Made by a program: the position numbers and the translations under genes. A stretch of 39,083 bases of DNA from Gemmatimonadota bacterium. GTDB taxonomy: Bacteria > Gemmatimonadota > Gemmatimonadetes > Longimicrobiales > Gaopeijiaceae. The stretch lies in NCBI GenBank assembly GCA_022563405.1, contig JADFNK010000016.1:1-39083 (forward strand), in the 5' to 3' direction. Within the stretch, counting starts at the first letter, position 1; every line of letters begins with the position of its first letter. The notes under the pieces were generated by a model. That model did not search any database, was not told the DNA's origin, and saw nothing but the letters and a program-made list of their open reading frames with translations. Positions 24,048 through 32,468 of this stretch are shown piece by piece.

Positions 24048-25271
24048 CTAAAGGAGGTGGCCCAACTTCGCTTTCTTCGTGTCGAGATAACCCTTGTTGT
24101 GTTCCCCACGCCCCACGCGCAGAGGTTCCGTACTGGTAATCTCGAGATTGTAGCCTTCGAGCCCGACGATCTTCCGTGGATTGTTGGTCAGAAGGCAAAT
24201 CTTCTTGAGCCCGAGATCGAGGAGAATCTGGGCGCCGATCCCGTAGTCGCGCAGATCCGGCTTGAACCCCAGAGCCTCGTTCGCCGAGACCGTGTCGTGA
24301 CCCTGGTCCTGTAGCTCATACGCACGAATCTTGTTGTGCAGGCCGATGCCCCGGCCCTCCTGCTTCAAGTAGACGACAACCCCGCGGCCCTTCTCGGAAA
24401 TCTGCTTGAGCGCAGCCTTCAACTGCGAACCGCAATCACAACGAAGGGAGCCGAATACATCACCCGTCAGACACTCCGAGTGCATACGAACGAGCACCTC
24501 CTCGTCACCCTCACCCCCACCGCCGCCCTCTACGTCACCTTTGACCAGCGCGACGTGCTCCCGGTCGTCGATCGGACTCTGGTAGGCGATGATACGGAAC
24601 GGTCCGAATTCGGTCGGCAAATTCGCTTCTGCCACTCGTGTTACCAGACGTTCCTTGGTCAGACGGTACGACACCAGATCCGCCACCGTGATGAACCGAA
24701 GGCCATGCTCCTTCGCGAACACCTCCAACTGGGGGCGGCGCGCCATCGTGCCATCGGGATTGAGGATCTCACAGATCACGCCGACGGGAGGCAACCCGGC
24801 GATATTCGCCAAGTCCACCGCAGCCTCGGTCTGGCCCACGCGGCGGAGGACGCCACCTGGGCGGGCCTTGAGGGGAAAGATGTGTCCCGGGCGCCGGAGG
24901 TCACCCGGCGTGGTCTCGGGATCCACCAGGACCTCGATCGTCTTGGCTCGATCTTGAGCGCTGATACCCGTGGTCACGCCAAACCGTTGGTGCGCGTCCA
25001 CGGAAATCGTGAACGCGGTCCCCTGTGGGTCCGAGTTCTCGTCGGTCATGAGGGGAAGACCCAACGCCGTGGCACGAGGCTGCGTCAAGGCGACACAAAT
25101 GAGGCCCCGGCCAAACTGGGTCATGAAGTTCACCGTTTCGGGCGTCACGAGGGAAGCCGCACAAACCAGGTCTCCCTCGTTTTCACGATCCTCGTCGTCG
25201 GCGACGATGATGAGCTTACCCTGACGAATATCCTCCAGAGCTTGTTCGATGGTGTCGAACGGCATGATCAA
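24048..25271 (-). CDS. ribBA: Bifunctional DHBP synthase / GTP cyclohydrolase II
   Basis: Feeds both arms of riboflavin synthesis. In the 407-residue protein, residues 1-205 are DHBP synthase ([33 protein letters not shown]). Residues 210-400 are GTP cyclohydrolase II, with the zinc cysteines in [15 protein letters not shown] and the [10 protein letters not shown] loop. A glycine-rich insert ([11 protein letters not shown]) occurs near residue 250. The start is ATG at 25271 or the second ATG two codons on. The 140-base gap to ribE and an A/T-rich box suggest a separate promoter. I see no FMN riboswitch. Confidence 0.95.
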   Translation of the reverse strand: MIMPFDTIEQALEDIRQGKLIIVADDEDRENEGDLVCAASLVTPETVNFMTQFGRGLICVALTQPRATALGLPLMTDENSDPQGTAFTISVDAHQRFGVTTGISAQDRAKTIEVLVDPETTPGDLRRPGHIFPLKARPGGVLRRVGQTEAAVDLANIAGLPPVGVICEILNPDGTMARRPQLEVFAKEHGLRFITVADLVSYRLTKERLVTRVAEANLPTEFGPFRIIAYQSPIDDREHVALVKGDVEGGGGGEGDEEVLVRMHSECLTGDVFGSLRCDCGSQLKAALKQISEKGRGVVVYLKQEGRGIGLHNKIRAYELQDQGHDTVSANEALGFKPDLRDYGIGAQILLDLGLKKICLLTNNPRKIVGLEGYNLEITSTEPLRVGRGEHNKGYLDTKKAKLGHLL

Positions 25272-25341
25272 ACACTCCCAGCGCTACGTATACTCCACTA
25301 CGCACGGCATCCGGCTGTGGCGACGTGCGTTTCACCACATA

Positions 25342-25367
25342 GATATTACATCAATAGACATTATATC
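25342..25367 (-). promoter_or_regulatory. A/T-rich promoter element upstream of ribBA
   Basis: A perfect -10 TATAAT (minus strand, 25365-25360) sits inside an imperfect 26-bp inverted repeat (GATATAATGT ... ATGTAATATC). No good -35 lies 17 bases upstream. The box stands out from its GC-rich surroundings and precedes ribBA by about 90 bases, which suggests a promoter/operator. Confidence 0.4.
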
Positions 25368-25411
25368 AGCAGTGAAGCCTTCCGGCAGATTGTCGAAGCG
25401 GATGAGCGCTC

Positions 25412-26008
25412 TCAGGAAGCGCCGGGGAGCATCCGCCGAACGTACTTTCCGATCAAGTCACCTTCGACGTTCACACGCGCGCCGGGCTCGAGCGTTCGGA
25501 GGTTGGTATGCTCCCACGTGAAGGGGATCACGGCCACCTGGCAGACGTGGTCGTCCGAGATCGCGTTGACCGTGAGGCTCACACCATTGAGGGTGATCGA
25601 TCCATGGAGGATCGTCGCCAACGCCACATCGGGAGCGATTCTGAAGTCGAGGAGACGATATTCCCCCTTGTCCTCGACAGCGATCAGCTCACCCACGACG
25701 TCGACGTGGCCTTGAACGAAGTGCCCGTCCAGACGGGTTCCCACGGCGAGAGCACGTTCGAGATTGACGAGGCTTCCTTCGGTGTAATCGGCTGCGACGG
25801 TCCGAGAGAGGGTGGTTCCCACGCTGTTGACCGTGAAGCCCCCGTCCAGAACCTCGACCACTGTGTGACACGCTCCGTCGAGAGAGAGAGACGAGCCGGG
25901 CTGGAGATCCCTGAGAACGACCTTCGCATCGATCTCCAGCTCTCGGGCGCCGTCCATCTCTCGCGTGGCCCTTACCGTGCCCACCTCCTCCACGATCCCG
26001 CTGAACAT
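25412..26008 (-). CDS. ribE: Riboflavin synthase (alpha subunit)
   Basis: Dismutates two ribityllumazines to riboflavin. The 198-residue protein shows the two tandem lumazine-binding repeats: MFSGIVEEVG to GGFTVNSVGTTL, and LDGHFVQGHVDVVGEL to GVSLTVNAIS. ATG 26008 is preferred over the TTG one codon before; it overlaps the ribD stop by one base (TGATG). Length is normal. A 140-base gap follows before ribBA. Confidence 0.95.
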   Translation of the reverse strand: MFSGIVEEVGTVRATREMDGARELEIDAKVVLRDLQPGSSLSLDGACHTVVEVLDGGFTVNSVGTTLSRTVAADYTEGSLVNLERALAVGTRLDGHFVQGHVDVVGELIAVEDKGEYRLLDFRIAPDVALATILHGSITLNGVSLTVNAISDDHVCQVAVIPFTWEHTNLRTLEPGARVNVEGDLIGKYVRRMLPGAS

Positions 26009-27201
26009 CAAACCTCCCGGAAGGCCGTTGGTGAGCCTTCATAGTCGTACGTGAGTAGAAGGTCGGGTCCGAATCGGATCGGCTCGCCCGTGCTCGACCA
26101 ACCGAGGTCCTCAGGCGTCGAGTCTCCATCCCCAAACGCCGGAACACCTCCCGGCCCGAGGGTCAGAGGTGCCTTGAAAAGATAAAGCCGCTGGGCCAAT
26201 TCCTCACGTGTCAGAGCCGTGGCCAACCTTCCTCCACCCTCGCAGAAAACGGACCGAATACCGAGACTCCAACAGCGCTCCAGCATCTTTTCCAAGTTCG
26301 CTCCTCCCTCCCTCTGCACGACGCCCCCCCCCTGCGCGAGGTTCCCCTGCGGGAGGTCCCCCTGCGGGATCGGCTCCGCCGCCGGCACGATCTCCACCTG
26401 AGCACCGGCATCCCTGAGTGTACCGACCCGCTCGGCAGAAGCGGCTTCGGTAGCGAAAATCAGGACCGGCGCTTCGTCTTGGGTACGGAACAGAGACGCA
26501 TCGGCTGACAGAGCCGCGCTCGGGTCCAATACGATACGCGTAGGAGGAATCCGGGGATCCATGCCGTATCGTACGGTCAGCAAAGGATCGTCGACCCGAG
26601 CCGTCTCGCCTCCGACCAACACGGCGTCGAACCCGCTTCTGAGACGATGGACTTCCCTGTTCGCTTCGTCACCCGTGAGGGGTGTCCGCTCGCCCGCCCG
26701 GGCGGCGATCCTTGCGTCCAGACTCACCGCCAACTTCAGAGCGAGGTACGGTCGTTGGTACCGGGTCGTATAGAAAAACACGGGATCGACGTCGTGGAAC
26801 GGCCGGACGTCGGCCGCGGGGCCTACGACCTCGATGCCCGCCTGCGCCAGAAGCTCGCCCCCACCCCCCGGCTCATCGCCCGGCTCGGGAGCCCCGAAGA
26901 CCACCCGGGTCACCCCGGCCTCCAACAATGCCTCGGCACACGGGGGTGTCTTGCCATGATGGCTACACGGCTCGAGGCTCACATAGGCGGTGGCCCCACG
27001 GGCAGCATCTCCAGCAGAACGGATCGCGTTCACTTCCGCGTGCGGGCCGCCGTATTCCTCGTGCCATCCCTCCCCCACGCGCTTCCCATCACGTATGAGC
27101 ACACACCCGACCATCGGATTGGGATGCACCCGGCCCCATCCCCGGCCCGCCAAAGAGGCGGCCTGCAGAAGCCACTCCCGGTCCGACTCGCTCAGAGACA
27201 C
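26008..27201 (-). CDS. ribD: Bifunctional deaminase/reductase of riboflavin synthesis
   Basis: Deaminates the pyrimidine made by GTP cyclohydrolase II and then reduces its ribosyl chain with NADPH. GTG 27201 follows the previous stop by one base and gives 397 residues, better than the upstream ATG 27264 that lies in another gene. The deaminase half has HAEVNAI (54-60) and PCSHHGKTPPC (78-88), which hold the zinc. The reductase half has LKLAVSLDARIAA and SVFCEGGGRLATAL. A Gln/Gly-rich insert made of 5-residue repeats near residues 280-300 is unusual. Confidence 0.95.
   Translation of the reverse strand: MSLSESDREWLLQAASLAGRGWGRVHPNPMVGCVLIRDGKRVGEGWHEEYGGPHAEVNAIRSAGDAARGATAYVSLEPCSHHGKTPPCAEALLEAGVTRVVFGAPEPGDEPGGGGELLAQAGIEVVGPAADVRPFHDVDPVFFYTTRYQRPYLALKLAVSLDARIAARAGERTPLTGDEANREVHRLRSGFDAVLVGGETARVDDPLLTVRYGMDPRIPPTRIVLDPSAALSADASLFRTQDEAPVLIFATEAASAERVGTLRDAGAQVEIVPAAEPIPQGDLPQGNLAQGGGVVQREGGANLEKMLERCWSLGIRSVFCEGGGRLATALTREELAQRLYLFKAPLTLGPGGVPAFGDGDSTPEDLGWSSTGEPIRFGPDLLLTYDYEGSPTAFREV
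26331..26375 (-). repeat. 15-bp tandem repeats inside ribD
   Basis: Three consecutive 15-base units (26331, 26346, 26361) beginning CCTGCG on the plus strand encode, on the minus strand, repeats of the type PQGDL-PQGNL-AQGGG. The frame is kept because the unit is five codons. It sits in a loop-like insert of the reductase domain. Confidence 0.75.
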
Positions 27202-27202
27202 G

Positions 27203-28189
27203 TCAGATCGTGAGTCGGGCCGCCACGCTGACGAACGGCGTGATCGCGCCGGGATCATATACACCGGGGTACCCGGCCAGTCCGTCGTATCCGCTCACCC
27301 ATCCCCCCTCGAGCGAAAGCGTCCACACGAGCCGCGTCATGGACACGCCAGCGAAGTAAACCGAGCGGCGGGTCGTCAGATCCTCCATGAGCCCAATCCC
27401 CTGTCCCCCCGGGATCGTGGGATCCGGCACCTGAACGCGCATCTCGCCGTGGTCCCAATTCCATCCGAAGCCCGCCAAAACCGCGAGAGTGAAGAAGTCT
27501 TTTCCGATGACTGCGCGCACCGAGGTCGTCGAGATATCGGTATCGATCTGGGTCCCGTCCATATCGTCGGCCCAGTTCACCTGCTGGCCAAAAGACCGCA
27601 CCGCGGAGACGGTGAGCCCGGGCAGGTTGAACGACTCGCGGAAAATCCCCACCCGCCCACCGACCGAAAGAAGGCTCTCATTGCTCGAGAATCCGTCCGA
27701 CTCCCCCAGGAAGAGGAGGCTTCCCGACGCGAGAAGATCGAGCGACAGTATGCCACCGACCGTCGGCATCAAAGAGAACCCGTCCAGAACACCCACCGCT
27801 ACCGAGCCCTTGATCCCGTACACGTAGACGTCGTTCTCGGCCGCAATCCCTGCGCCTCCGTCAACGAGGTCGGGCATTGAGAAGCGCGCCCCCTGGAGGC
27901 GGAAGTCGATGCTCACACGCGGTGTGCTGCCCAGCCTTCGTCCGAGGGTGCTCGACGATCCCGAGAGCGCGCCGCCCCCGGCCTCGGCGACGGCGATTCC
28001 GCCCCGAATGGCCTGCGCCGCCAGAACCGCGCTCTGGCAGGACGTGAGCAACGCCGCCGATCCACCCGACGCACATTGGGCGACCAGCGGTGTCAGATCC
28101 TGGGCGGCGGCAGAGCCGAAACGCCCCGCCACGACCACGAAGAAGAAGCTCACTCGGCAGAAGTTCACCCGACAGATGGCTGACCTCAC
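27203..28189 (-). CDS. Predicted outer-membrane beta-barrel protein
   Basis: The frame is open to 28396, but that overlaps purM. GTG 28189 overlaps the purM stop (GTGA) and begins a signal peptide (VNFCRVSFFFVVVAGRFGSAAAQ), giving 328 residues. Residues 25-75 are Ala/Ser-rich. After residue 85 alternating strands with aromatic ends recur (RVSIDFRLQG, VGGILSLDLLASGSLLFLG, FVSVAARLTI at the C-terminus), as in 8-12-strand barrels. Cysteines near 38 and 49 may form a disulfide. No named family is recognised. The place between purM and ribD is odd for a surface protein. Confidence 0.7.
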   Translation of the reverse strand: MRSAICRVNFCRVSFFFVVVAGRFGSAAAQDLTPLVAQCASGGSAALLTSCQSAVLAAQAIRGGIAVAEAGGGALSGSSSTLGRRLGSTPRVSIDFRLQGARFSMPDLVDGGAGIAAENDVYVYGIKGSVAVGVLDGFSLMPTVGGILSLDLLASGSLLFLGESDGFSSNESLLSVGGRVGIFRESFNLPGLTVSAVRSFGQQVNWADDMDGTQIDTDISTTSVRAVIGKDFFTLAVLAGFGWNWDHGEMRVQVPDPTIPGGQGIGLMEDLTTRRSVYFAGVSMTRLVWTLSLEGGWVSGYDGLAGYPGVYDPGAITPFVSVAARLTI

Positions 28190-29220
28190 GCCCACCGTAC
28201 GCCCTCTCCGGCCTCCACCTCTCCCATGATCCATGCCGGACCATCGGACTGGCTCAGGCTTTTGAGGACGCCGTCCGCATCCTCGGGCGCAACCACTACG
28301 ATCATGCCGACGCCCATATTGAACACACGCAGCATTTCGTCCCGCTCGACCCGCCCGCCCTCCTCCAGGACCCGGAACACGTTGGGGACCTCCCAAGAAG
28401 CAAGGTCGATCACCGCGCCGAGGTCCGATCCGAGCGTACGGGGCAAATTGCCGGGGATGCCGCCACCGGTGATATGGGCCAGCCCGCGCACGAGGCCGGC
28501 ATCGAGAGCATCGGACAAGACCCGCAAATAGCTCCGGTGAACGTCCAGGAGCACGTCCGCCACCGAGCGTCCGGACTCGGGAAAGTCGTCATCGATCGAC
28601 AACCCCATGGCCTCGAAAACGATCTTGCGCGCCAACGTGTATCCACTCGTATGGATACCGCTCGATTCAAGACCGATCAGGACGTCTCCGGCACGGACAC
28701 GGGAGCCATCCAGGACCCTGTCGCGCTCGACGATGCCCACGATGAATCCAGCTAGATCGTACTCGTCCTTGTCGTAAAGATCGGGCATCTCGGCCGTCTC
28801 TCCGCCGAGGAGCGCGCACCCATTTTCCTTGCACGCAGTCGCGACTCCGCCCACGACGCGGGGCACGACCGACTCATCCATCGTGCCACACCCGATATAG
28901 TCCAGAAAGAACAGAGGCCGGGCTCCCTGCACGAGGATGTCGTCGACGCAGTGATTGACCAGGTCTTGGCCCACGGTGTCGTGCCGCCCCGACATGAACG
29001 CCACCTTGACCTTGGTGCCCACACTATCCGTACTCGAGACGAGTATCGGGTTCTCAACGTCTCCGGGGACCGCGTACAGGCCGCCGAACTGGCCCAGCGC
29101 GGACACGGTATGTTCGTCCCTGGTGGAAGCCACCAACGATTTGAGGCCCTCCATCACACGCTCGGCAGCGTCGAGATCGACCCCCGCCGACCGGTAGTCC
29201 AGCGCACCCGGCTCAGCCAT
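28186..29220 (-). CDS. purM: Phosphoribosylformylglycinamidine cyclo-ligase (AIR synthase)
   Basis: Closes the imidazole ring of purines with ATP. The 344-residue protein has STDSVGTKVKVA, HCVDDILVQGARPLFFLDYIG, GGETAEMPDLY and HITGGGIPGNLPR, the signature blocks of PurM. The related selenophosphate synthetase SelD shares the fold but lacks this motif set. It overlaps pfkB by 8 bases upstream and the barrel-protein gene by 4 bases downstream. No other purine gene is in the window. Confidence 0.96.
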   Translation of the reverse strand: MAEPGALDYRSAGVDLDAAERVMEGLKSLVASTRDEHTVSALGQFGGLYAVPGDVENPILVSSTDSVGTKVKVAFMSGRHDTVGQDLVNHCVDDILVQGARPLFFLDYIGCGTMDESVVPRVVGGVATACKENGCALLGGETAEMPDLYDKDEYDLAGFIVGIVERDRVLDGSRVRAGDVLIGLESSGIHTSGYTLARKIVFEAMGLSIDDDFPESGRSVADVLLDVHRSYLRVLSDALDAGLVRGLAHITGGGIPGNLPRTLGSDLGAVIDLASWEVPNVFRVLEEGGRVERDEMLRVFNMGVGMIVVVAPEDADGVLKSLSQSDGPAWIMGEVEAGEGVRWA

Positions 29221-30139
29221 CCGATTCCACCAACTGATGTTCGAAGGACGTCATTTGCTTGAACTGCATGACCCGGTGCAGAATCTCCTTCTCATCGAGC
29301 GAGCGGAACCGATCGACGCTGAAGCTCTCCACGGCGTACGAGCCCATCACCGACCCATACACCATGGCGCGCCGTAAATCGTCCGGCTCCTGAGAGTCGA
29401 CGGACGCCATATGCCCGACGAAGCCACCCGCGAAGGCATCCCCAGCCCCGGTCGGATCGAAGATCACCTCCAAAGGGAACCCCGGCACAAAGAACATCCA
29501 GTCCGGCCCGAAAAGAATCGCCCCGTGCTCGCCCTTTTTCACCACAACCAGGCGCGGGCCACGCTCCTGTATCCACCGCGCCGCACCGAGGAGATTGTGA
29601 TCCCCCGCGAGCTGTCGTGCCTCGGCGTCGTTGACCATCAGAATATCGACACGCTTCAAGAGCTCGACGAGCGCATCCCGACTTCCTTCGATCCAGTAAT
29701 TCATCGTGTCGCAGATGACGGCCGCCGGCTCCCGCATCTGATCGAGGACCTCCAGCTGGAGCACCGGATCGATATTTCCCAAAAAGACGTACCGGGAGTC
29801 CCGATACGCCTCCGGGATGCGCGGTTTGAAGTCAGCGAACACCCCGAGGCGGGTCTCGAGCGTGTCCCTCGAGCTCAGGTCATGCGAATATCGCCCGGCC
29901 CAGAAAAAACTCTCACCTTCGGCGCGTTCCACACCCGAGAGGTCCACACCTCGTTCGGTAAGGAAGTCCAGTTTCTCCAAGGGATAGTCGTCCCCGACCA
30001 CACCTACGAGACGGACCGGAGCAAGCAGGCTCGCGGCGGCGGTGAAAAACACGCCAGATCCCCCGATCACCCGGTCGGCGGAGCCGAAGGGCGTTTCCAC
30101 CGAGTCGAGAGCCACACTTCCTACCACTAAGATCGACAT
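29213..30139 (-). CDS. PfkB-family carbohydrate kinase
   Basis: A 308-residue ribokinase-fold sugar kinase. It has GGSGVFFTAAASLL (the N-terminal PfkB pattern), a VILMVNDAEAR-like segment (DILMVNDAEARQLAG) and the catalytic DPTGAGDAFAGGF motif near residue 240. Substrate residues do not let me choose between ribokinase, adenosine kinase and others. The many aromatic residues in 80-160 and the gene's overlap with purM make a nucleoside or ribose role possible, but this is a guess. Confidence 0.9.
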   Translation of the reverse strand: MSILVVGSVALDSVETPFGSADRVIGGSGVFFTAAASLLAPVRLVGVVGDDYPLEKLDFLTERGVDLSGVERAEGESFFWAGRYSHDLSSRDTLETRLGVFADFKPRIPEAYRDSRYVFLGNIDPVLQLEVLDQMREPAAVICDTMNYWIEGSRDALVELLKRVDILMVNDAEARQLAGDHNLLGAARWIQERGPRLVVVKKGEHGAILFGPDWMFFVPGFPLEVIFDPTGAGDAFAGGFVGHMASVDSQEPDDLRRAMVYGSVMGSYAVESFSVDRFRSLDEKEILHRVMQFKQMTSFEHQLVESDG

Positions 30140-30151
30140 CGAGACATCCTC

Positions 30152-31861
30152 TCAATCCTCGTCCGCCCGCGCCATCTGCTCCGGAGCCAGGATGCCCAAG
30201 ATAGCCAACCCGTTTCGAAGCACGATCTGTACCGAACGGGCCAACGCGAGTCGTGCGTTGCGGAGCCGCTCATCCTCGACCAGCACCGCCAAATCGGGGT
30301 TCCGGCTCGGGTTCCCCGCATGATACCATGAATTGACGGCACCCGCCGTCTGCTCCAAATAGTCGCAGATCAAGTGTGGAGCCCGCAGGCGCGCTGCGTT
30401 GCTGACCAGATCTGGGAATCGCGCCAGTGCCTTGATGACCTCTCGCTCACCGTCTGTCGTGAGCACGTCCAGATCGACCCCTTCCGTCCCGATGGAGGAC
30501 CGCTCCAAGCCGGCTTTCTTAAAGATGCTGCACATGCGCGCGTGGGCGTACTGCACCTTGTAGACCGGATTCTTGTCCGACTGGTCCAGAGCGAGACCCA
30601 GATCGAAGACCAGATGCCCATCCGCTTTCCTCATCTGGAAAAAATAGCGCGTGACGTCGACGCCGACCGCCGTCATGAGCTGCCGAAGCGTCGTCAACGA
30701 GCCCGCCCTCTTCGATAACTTGACCTCTTTGCCGTCCTGTTCGACTCGAACCATCTGATGGAGCACATACTCCGGGTAACCCGCCGGCAACCCGAGCGCC
30801 TGTAGCCCCGCCTGTACCCTTGCGATGGTTCCGTGGTGATCGGCTCCCTGGACGTTGATGGCGTGATGGAAACCACGCCCCCACTTGTCCATGTGGTAGG
30901 CCACGTCGGGGAGAAAGTAGGTCGGAGATCCGTCCCCTTTGATCATGACACGATCCTTCTGGTCCCCGTACTCCGTCGTGCGAAGCCAGACCGCTCCGTC
31001 CAGATCGTAGACCTTGCCGGTCTCTCGGAGGGCGTCCGCGGTGGCCTCCACCCGGCCGTCCTCGTACAGGGAGGACTCCAAGAAGTAGACATCGAAGTGA
31101 ATGCGGAATTCCGAGAGGTCCCGGTCCTGCTCCTCGCGAAGAACCCGCACGGCGGCTTCCCGCATGACCTCCAGCGCCTCTCCGTCCTGTTTTCCCACGA
31201 AGCGATCCCCATGCTCCTCTGCCAAGCTCGCCGCGATTTCAGCGACATATTCCCCGTGGTAGCCCCCCTCGGGGATCTCCGCATCCTGCCCGAAGTGTTG
31301 CTGATACCGGCTCCAAACGCTCTCGGCCAGGCGCTCGATCTGGGCTCCGGCGTCGTTGTAATAGTACTCCCGGCTCACGGACCATCCCGTCCAGTCGAGT
31401 AGACCCGCGATCGCATCTCCGATCGCACCCTGGCGTCCGTGTCCGAGGTGTAACGGACCCGTCGGATTGGCCGAGACGAATTCCACCATGATCGGCTCGC
31501 CCTGGCCCTCATCGCTCCGCCCATAGTTGTCATCCGCTTCGATGATCTCCACGAGCTCGGAGGCGACCTGCGCGGAACTGAGCTTGAAATTCAAGAAGCC
31601 CGGCCCGGCCACGCTTACGGACTCGATGCCGAAGTCTTTGGTATCGCCCCCGGAGGTGATCTCCTCGCCGATCCGGGAGGCGATCTCCTCGGCAATCTCG
31701 CGTGGCGGCCGCCCCAAGGTTTTCGCAAGGGTCAGTGCGACGTTGGTCGCTAGATCACCGTGGGTGGGATCCTTGGGTTCTTCGAGGCGTACGTCGGCAT
31801 CCTCCACGCCCATGCCGGTGAGAGCGTGGTTGACCACTTGTCTAATGGCTTCTGCTGACAT
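30152..31861 (-). CDS. argS: Arginyl-tRNA synthetase
   Basis: Class I synthetase that charges tRNA-Arg. The frame is open to 31981, but ATG 31861 (MSAEAIRQVV) gives the usual N-terminus and avoids fmdB; the product is 569 residues. The HIGH-type motif HLGH is at 138-141, within SANPTGPLHLGHGR, and the KMSKS-like KLSKRAG is near residue 382. The N-terminal Add-1 domain and the C-terminal DALR anticodon domain are complete. It follows fmdB after 25 bases. Confidence 0.97.
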   Translation of the reverse strand: MSAEAIRQVVNHALTGMGVEDADVRLEEPKDPTHGDLATNVALTLAKTLGRPPREIAEEIASRIGEEITSGGDTKDFGIESVSVAGPGFLNFKLSSAQVASELVEIIEADDNYGRSDEGQGEPIMVEFVSANPTGPLHLGHGRQGAIGDAIAGLLDWTGWSVSREYYYNDAGAQIERLAESVWSRYQQHFGQDAEIPEGGYHGEYVAEIAASLAEEHGDRFVGKQDGEALEVMREAAVRVLREEQDRDLSEFRIHFDVYFLESSLYEDGRVEATADALRETGKVYDLDGAVWLRTTEYGDQKDRVMIKGDGSPTYFLPDVAYHMDKWGRGFHHAINVQGADHHGTIARVQAGLQALGLPAGYPEYVLHQMVRVEQDGKEVKLSKRAGSLTTLRQLMTAVGVDVTRYFFQMRKADGHLVFDLGLALDQSDKNPVYKVQYAHARMCSIFKKAGLERSSIGTEGVDLDVLTTDGEREVIKALARFPDLVSNAARLRAPHLICDYLEQTAGAVNSWYHAGNPSRNPDLAVLVEDERLRNARLALARSVQIVLRNGLAILGILAPEQMARADED

Positions 31862-31886
31862 GAGAGAACGCCCGGTCCGAACCGAG

Positions 31887-32300
31887 TCAGGAGTCCGATG
31901 AGGACGACTTCGTGGACGGAGAGCTCTTCGATCCGTCCGAGGAGCCCGAGGAGCCCGCCTTCGACCTGCTCGAGCTTCCACCCTCGGAACCGCCGCCTGA
32001 GGAACCGCCGCCGTCCGACGAGCCTTTTCCCCCGCTGGATTTGTCCGCGGAGTCGCCGCCGGACCCCTTTTTCTCGGAGGAGGCCGCTTCTTTGTCGGAA
32101 GAAGCAGCCTTCTTGTAGGCGTCGCTTCGGTAGTCCGTGATATAGAAGCCCTCGCCCTTGAAGATCAGGCCCGCCCCGCCGGAAATAAGACGCTCGGCGG
32201 ACTTCCCGCACTCCGGACAGGCCGCCCCAGGATCGTCGGACATGCGTTGGAAGAGGTCGAATTCATGCCCCTTCGGACAGCGATATTCGTACGTCGGCAT
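31887..32300 (-). CDS. FmdB-type zinc ribbon protein with long Ser/Gly tail
   Basis: The first 60 residues are the FmdB/CxxC_CxxC regulatory-type ribbon: MPTYEYRCPKGHEF with C8 (followed by GH where a second Cys is usual) and C28/C31 in CPECG, then ERLISGGAGLIFKGEGFYITDYR. Residues 65-137 are almost only Ser, Gly, Lys, Asp and Glu and must be disordered. FmdB proteins are often thought to be regulators, but the function is open. It lies just upstream of argS. Confidence 0.9.
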   Translation of the reverse strand: MPTYEYRCPKGHEFDLFQRMSDDPGAACPECGKSAERLISGGAGLIFKGEGFYITDYRSDAYKKAASSDKEAASSEKKGSGGDSADKSSGGKGSSDGGGSSGGGSEGGSSSRSKAGSSGSSDGSKSSPSTKSSSSDS

Positions 32301-32314
32301 CTTGGATTCGCGTC

Positions 32315-32394
32315 AATCGGTGATTCAGTCGGTGATTTGCCACGTGGCCGGAACAACAACCGTGGTGCACAGCCGTGGTGAACAGCCGTGTTGG
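32315..32394 (-). repeat. Short tandem repeats between the mutase gene and fmdB
   Basis: Two families lie side by side. A 12-bp unit (AATCGGTGATTC / AGTCGGTGATTT, 32315-32338) is repeated twice close to the fmdB start. A 13-bp unit (ACAACCGTGGTGC, ACAGCCGTGGTGA, ACAGCCGTGTTGG, 32356-32394) is repeated three times. They fill the 5' region of fmdB. Confidence 0.7.
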
Positions 32395-32468
32395 CGCACG
32401 ACCGCGGTTTACACGCCGGCGGTGTGGGCCCAACGGCAGCGAAATGTAACCGCTGCGGGGGGCGTGAC

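Noticed and set aside
25272-25411. FMN riboswitch before ribBA
   Set aside because: The conserved RFN core sequence and the multi-arm pattern are not visible on the minus strand.
28186-29220. Possible selD because selB is present
   Set aside because: The motif set (STDSVGTK, GGETAEMPDLY) is that of PurM, and the Cys/Sec-containing N-terminus of SelD is absent.
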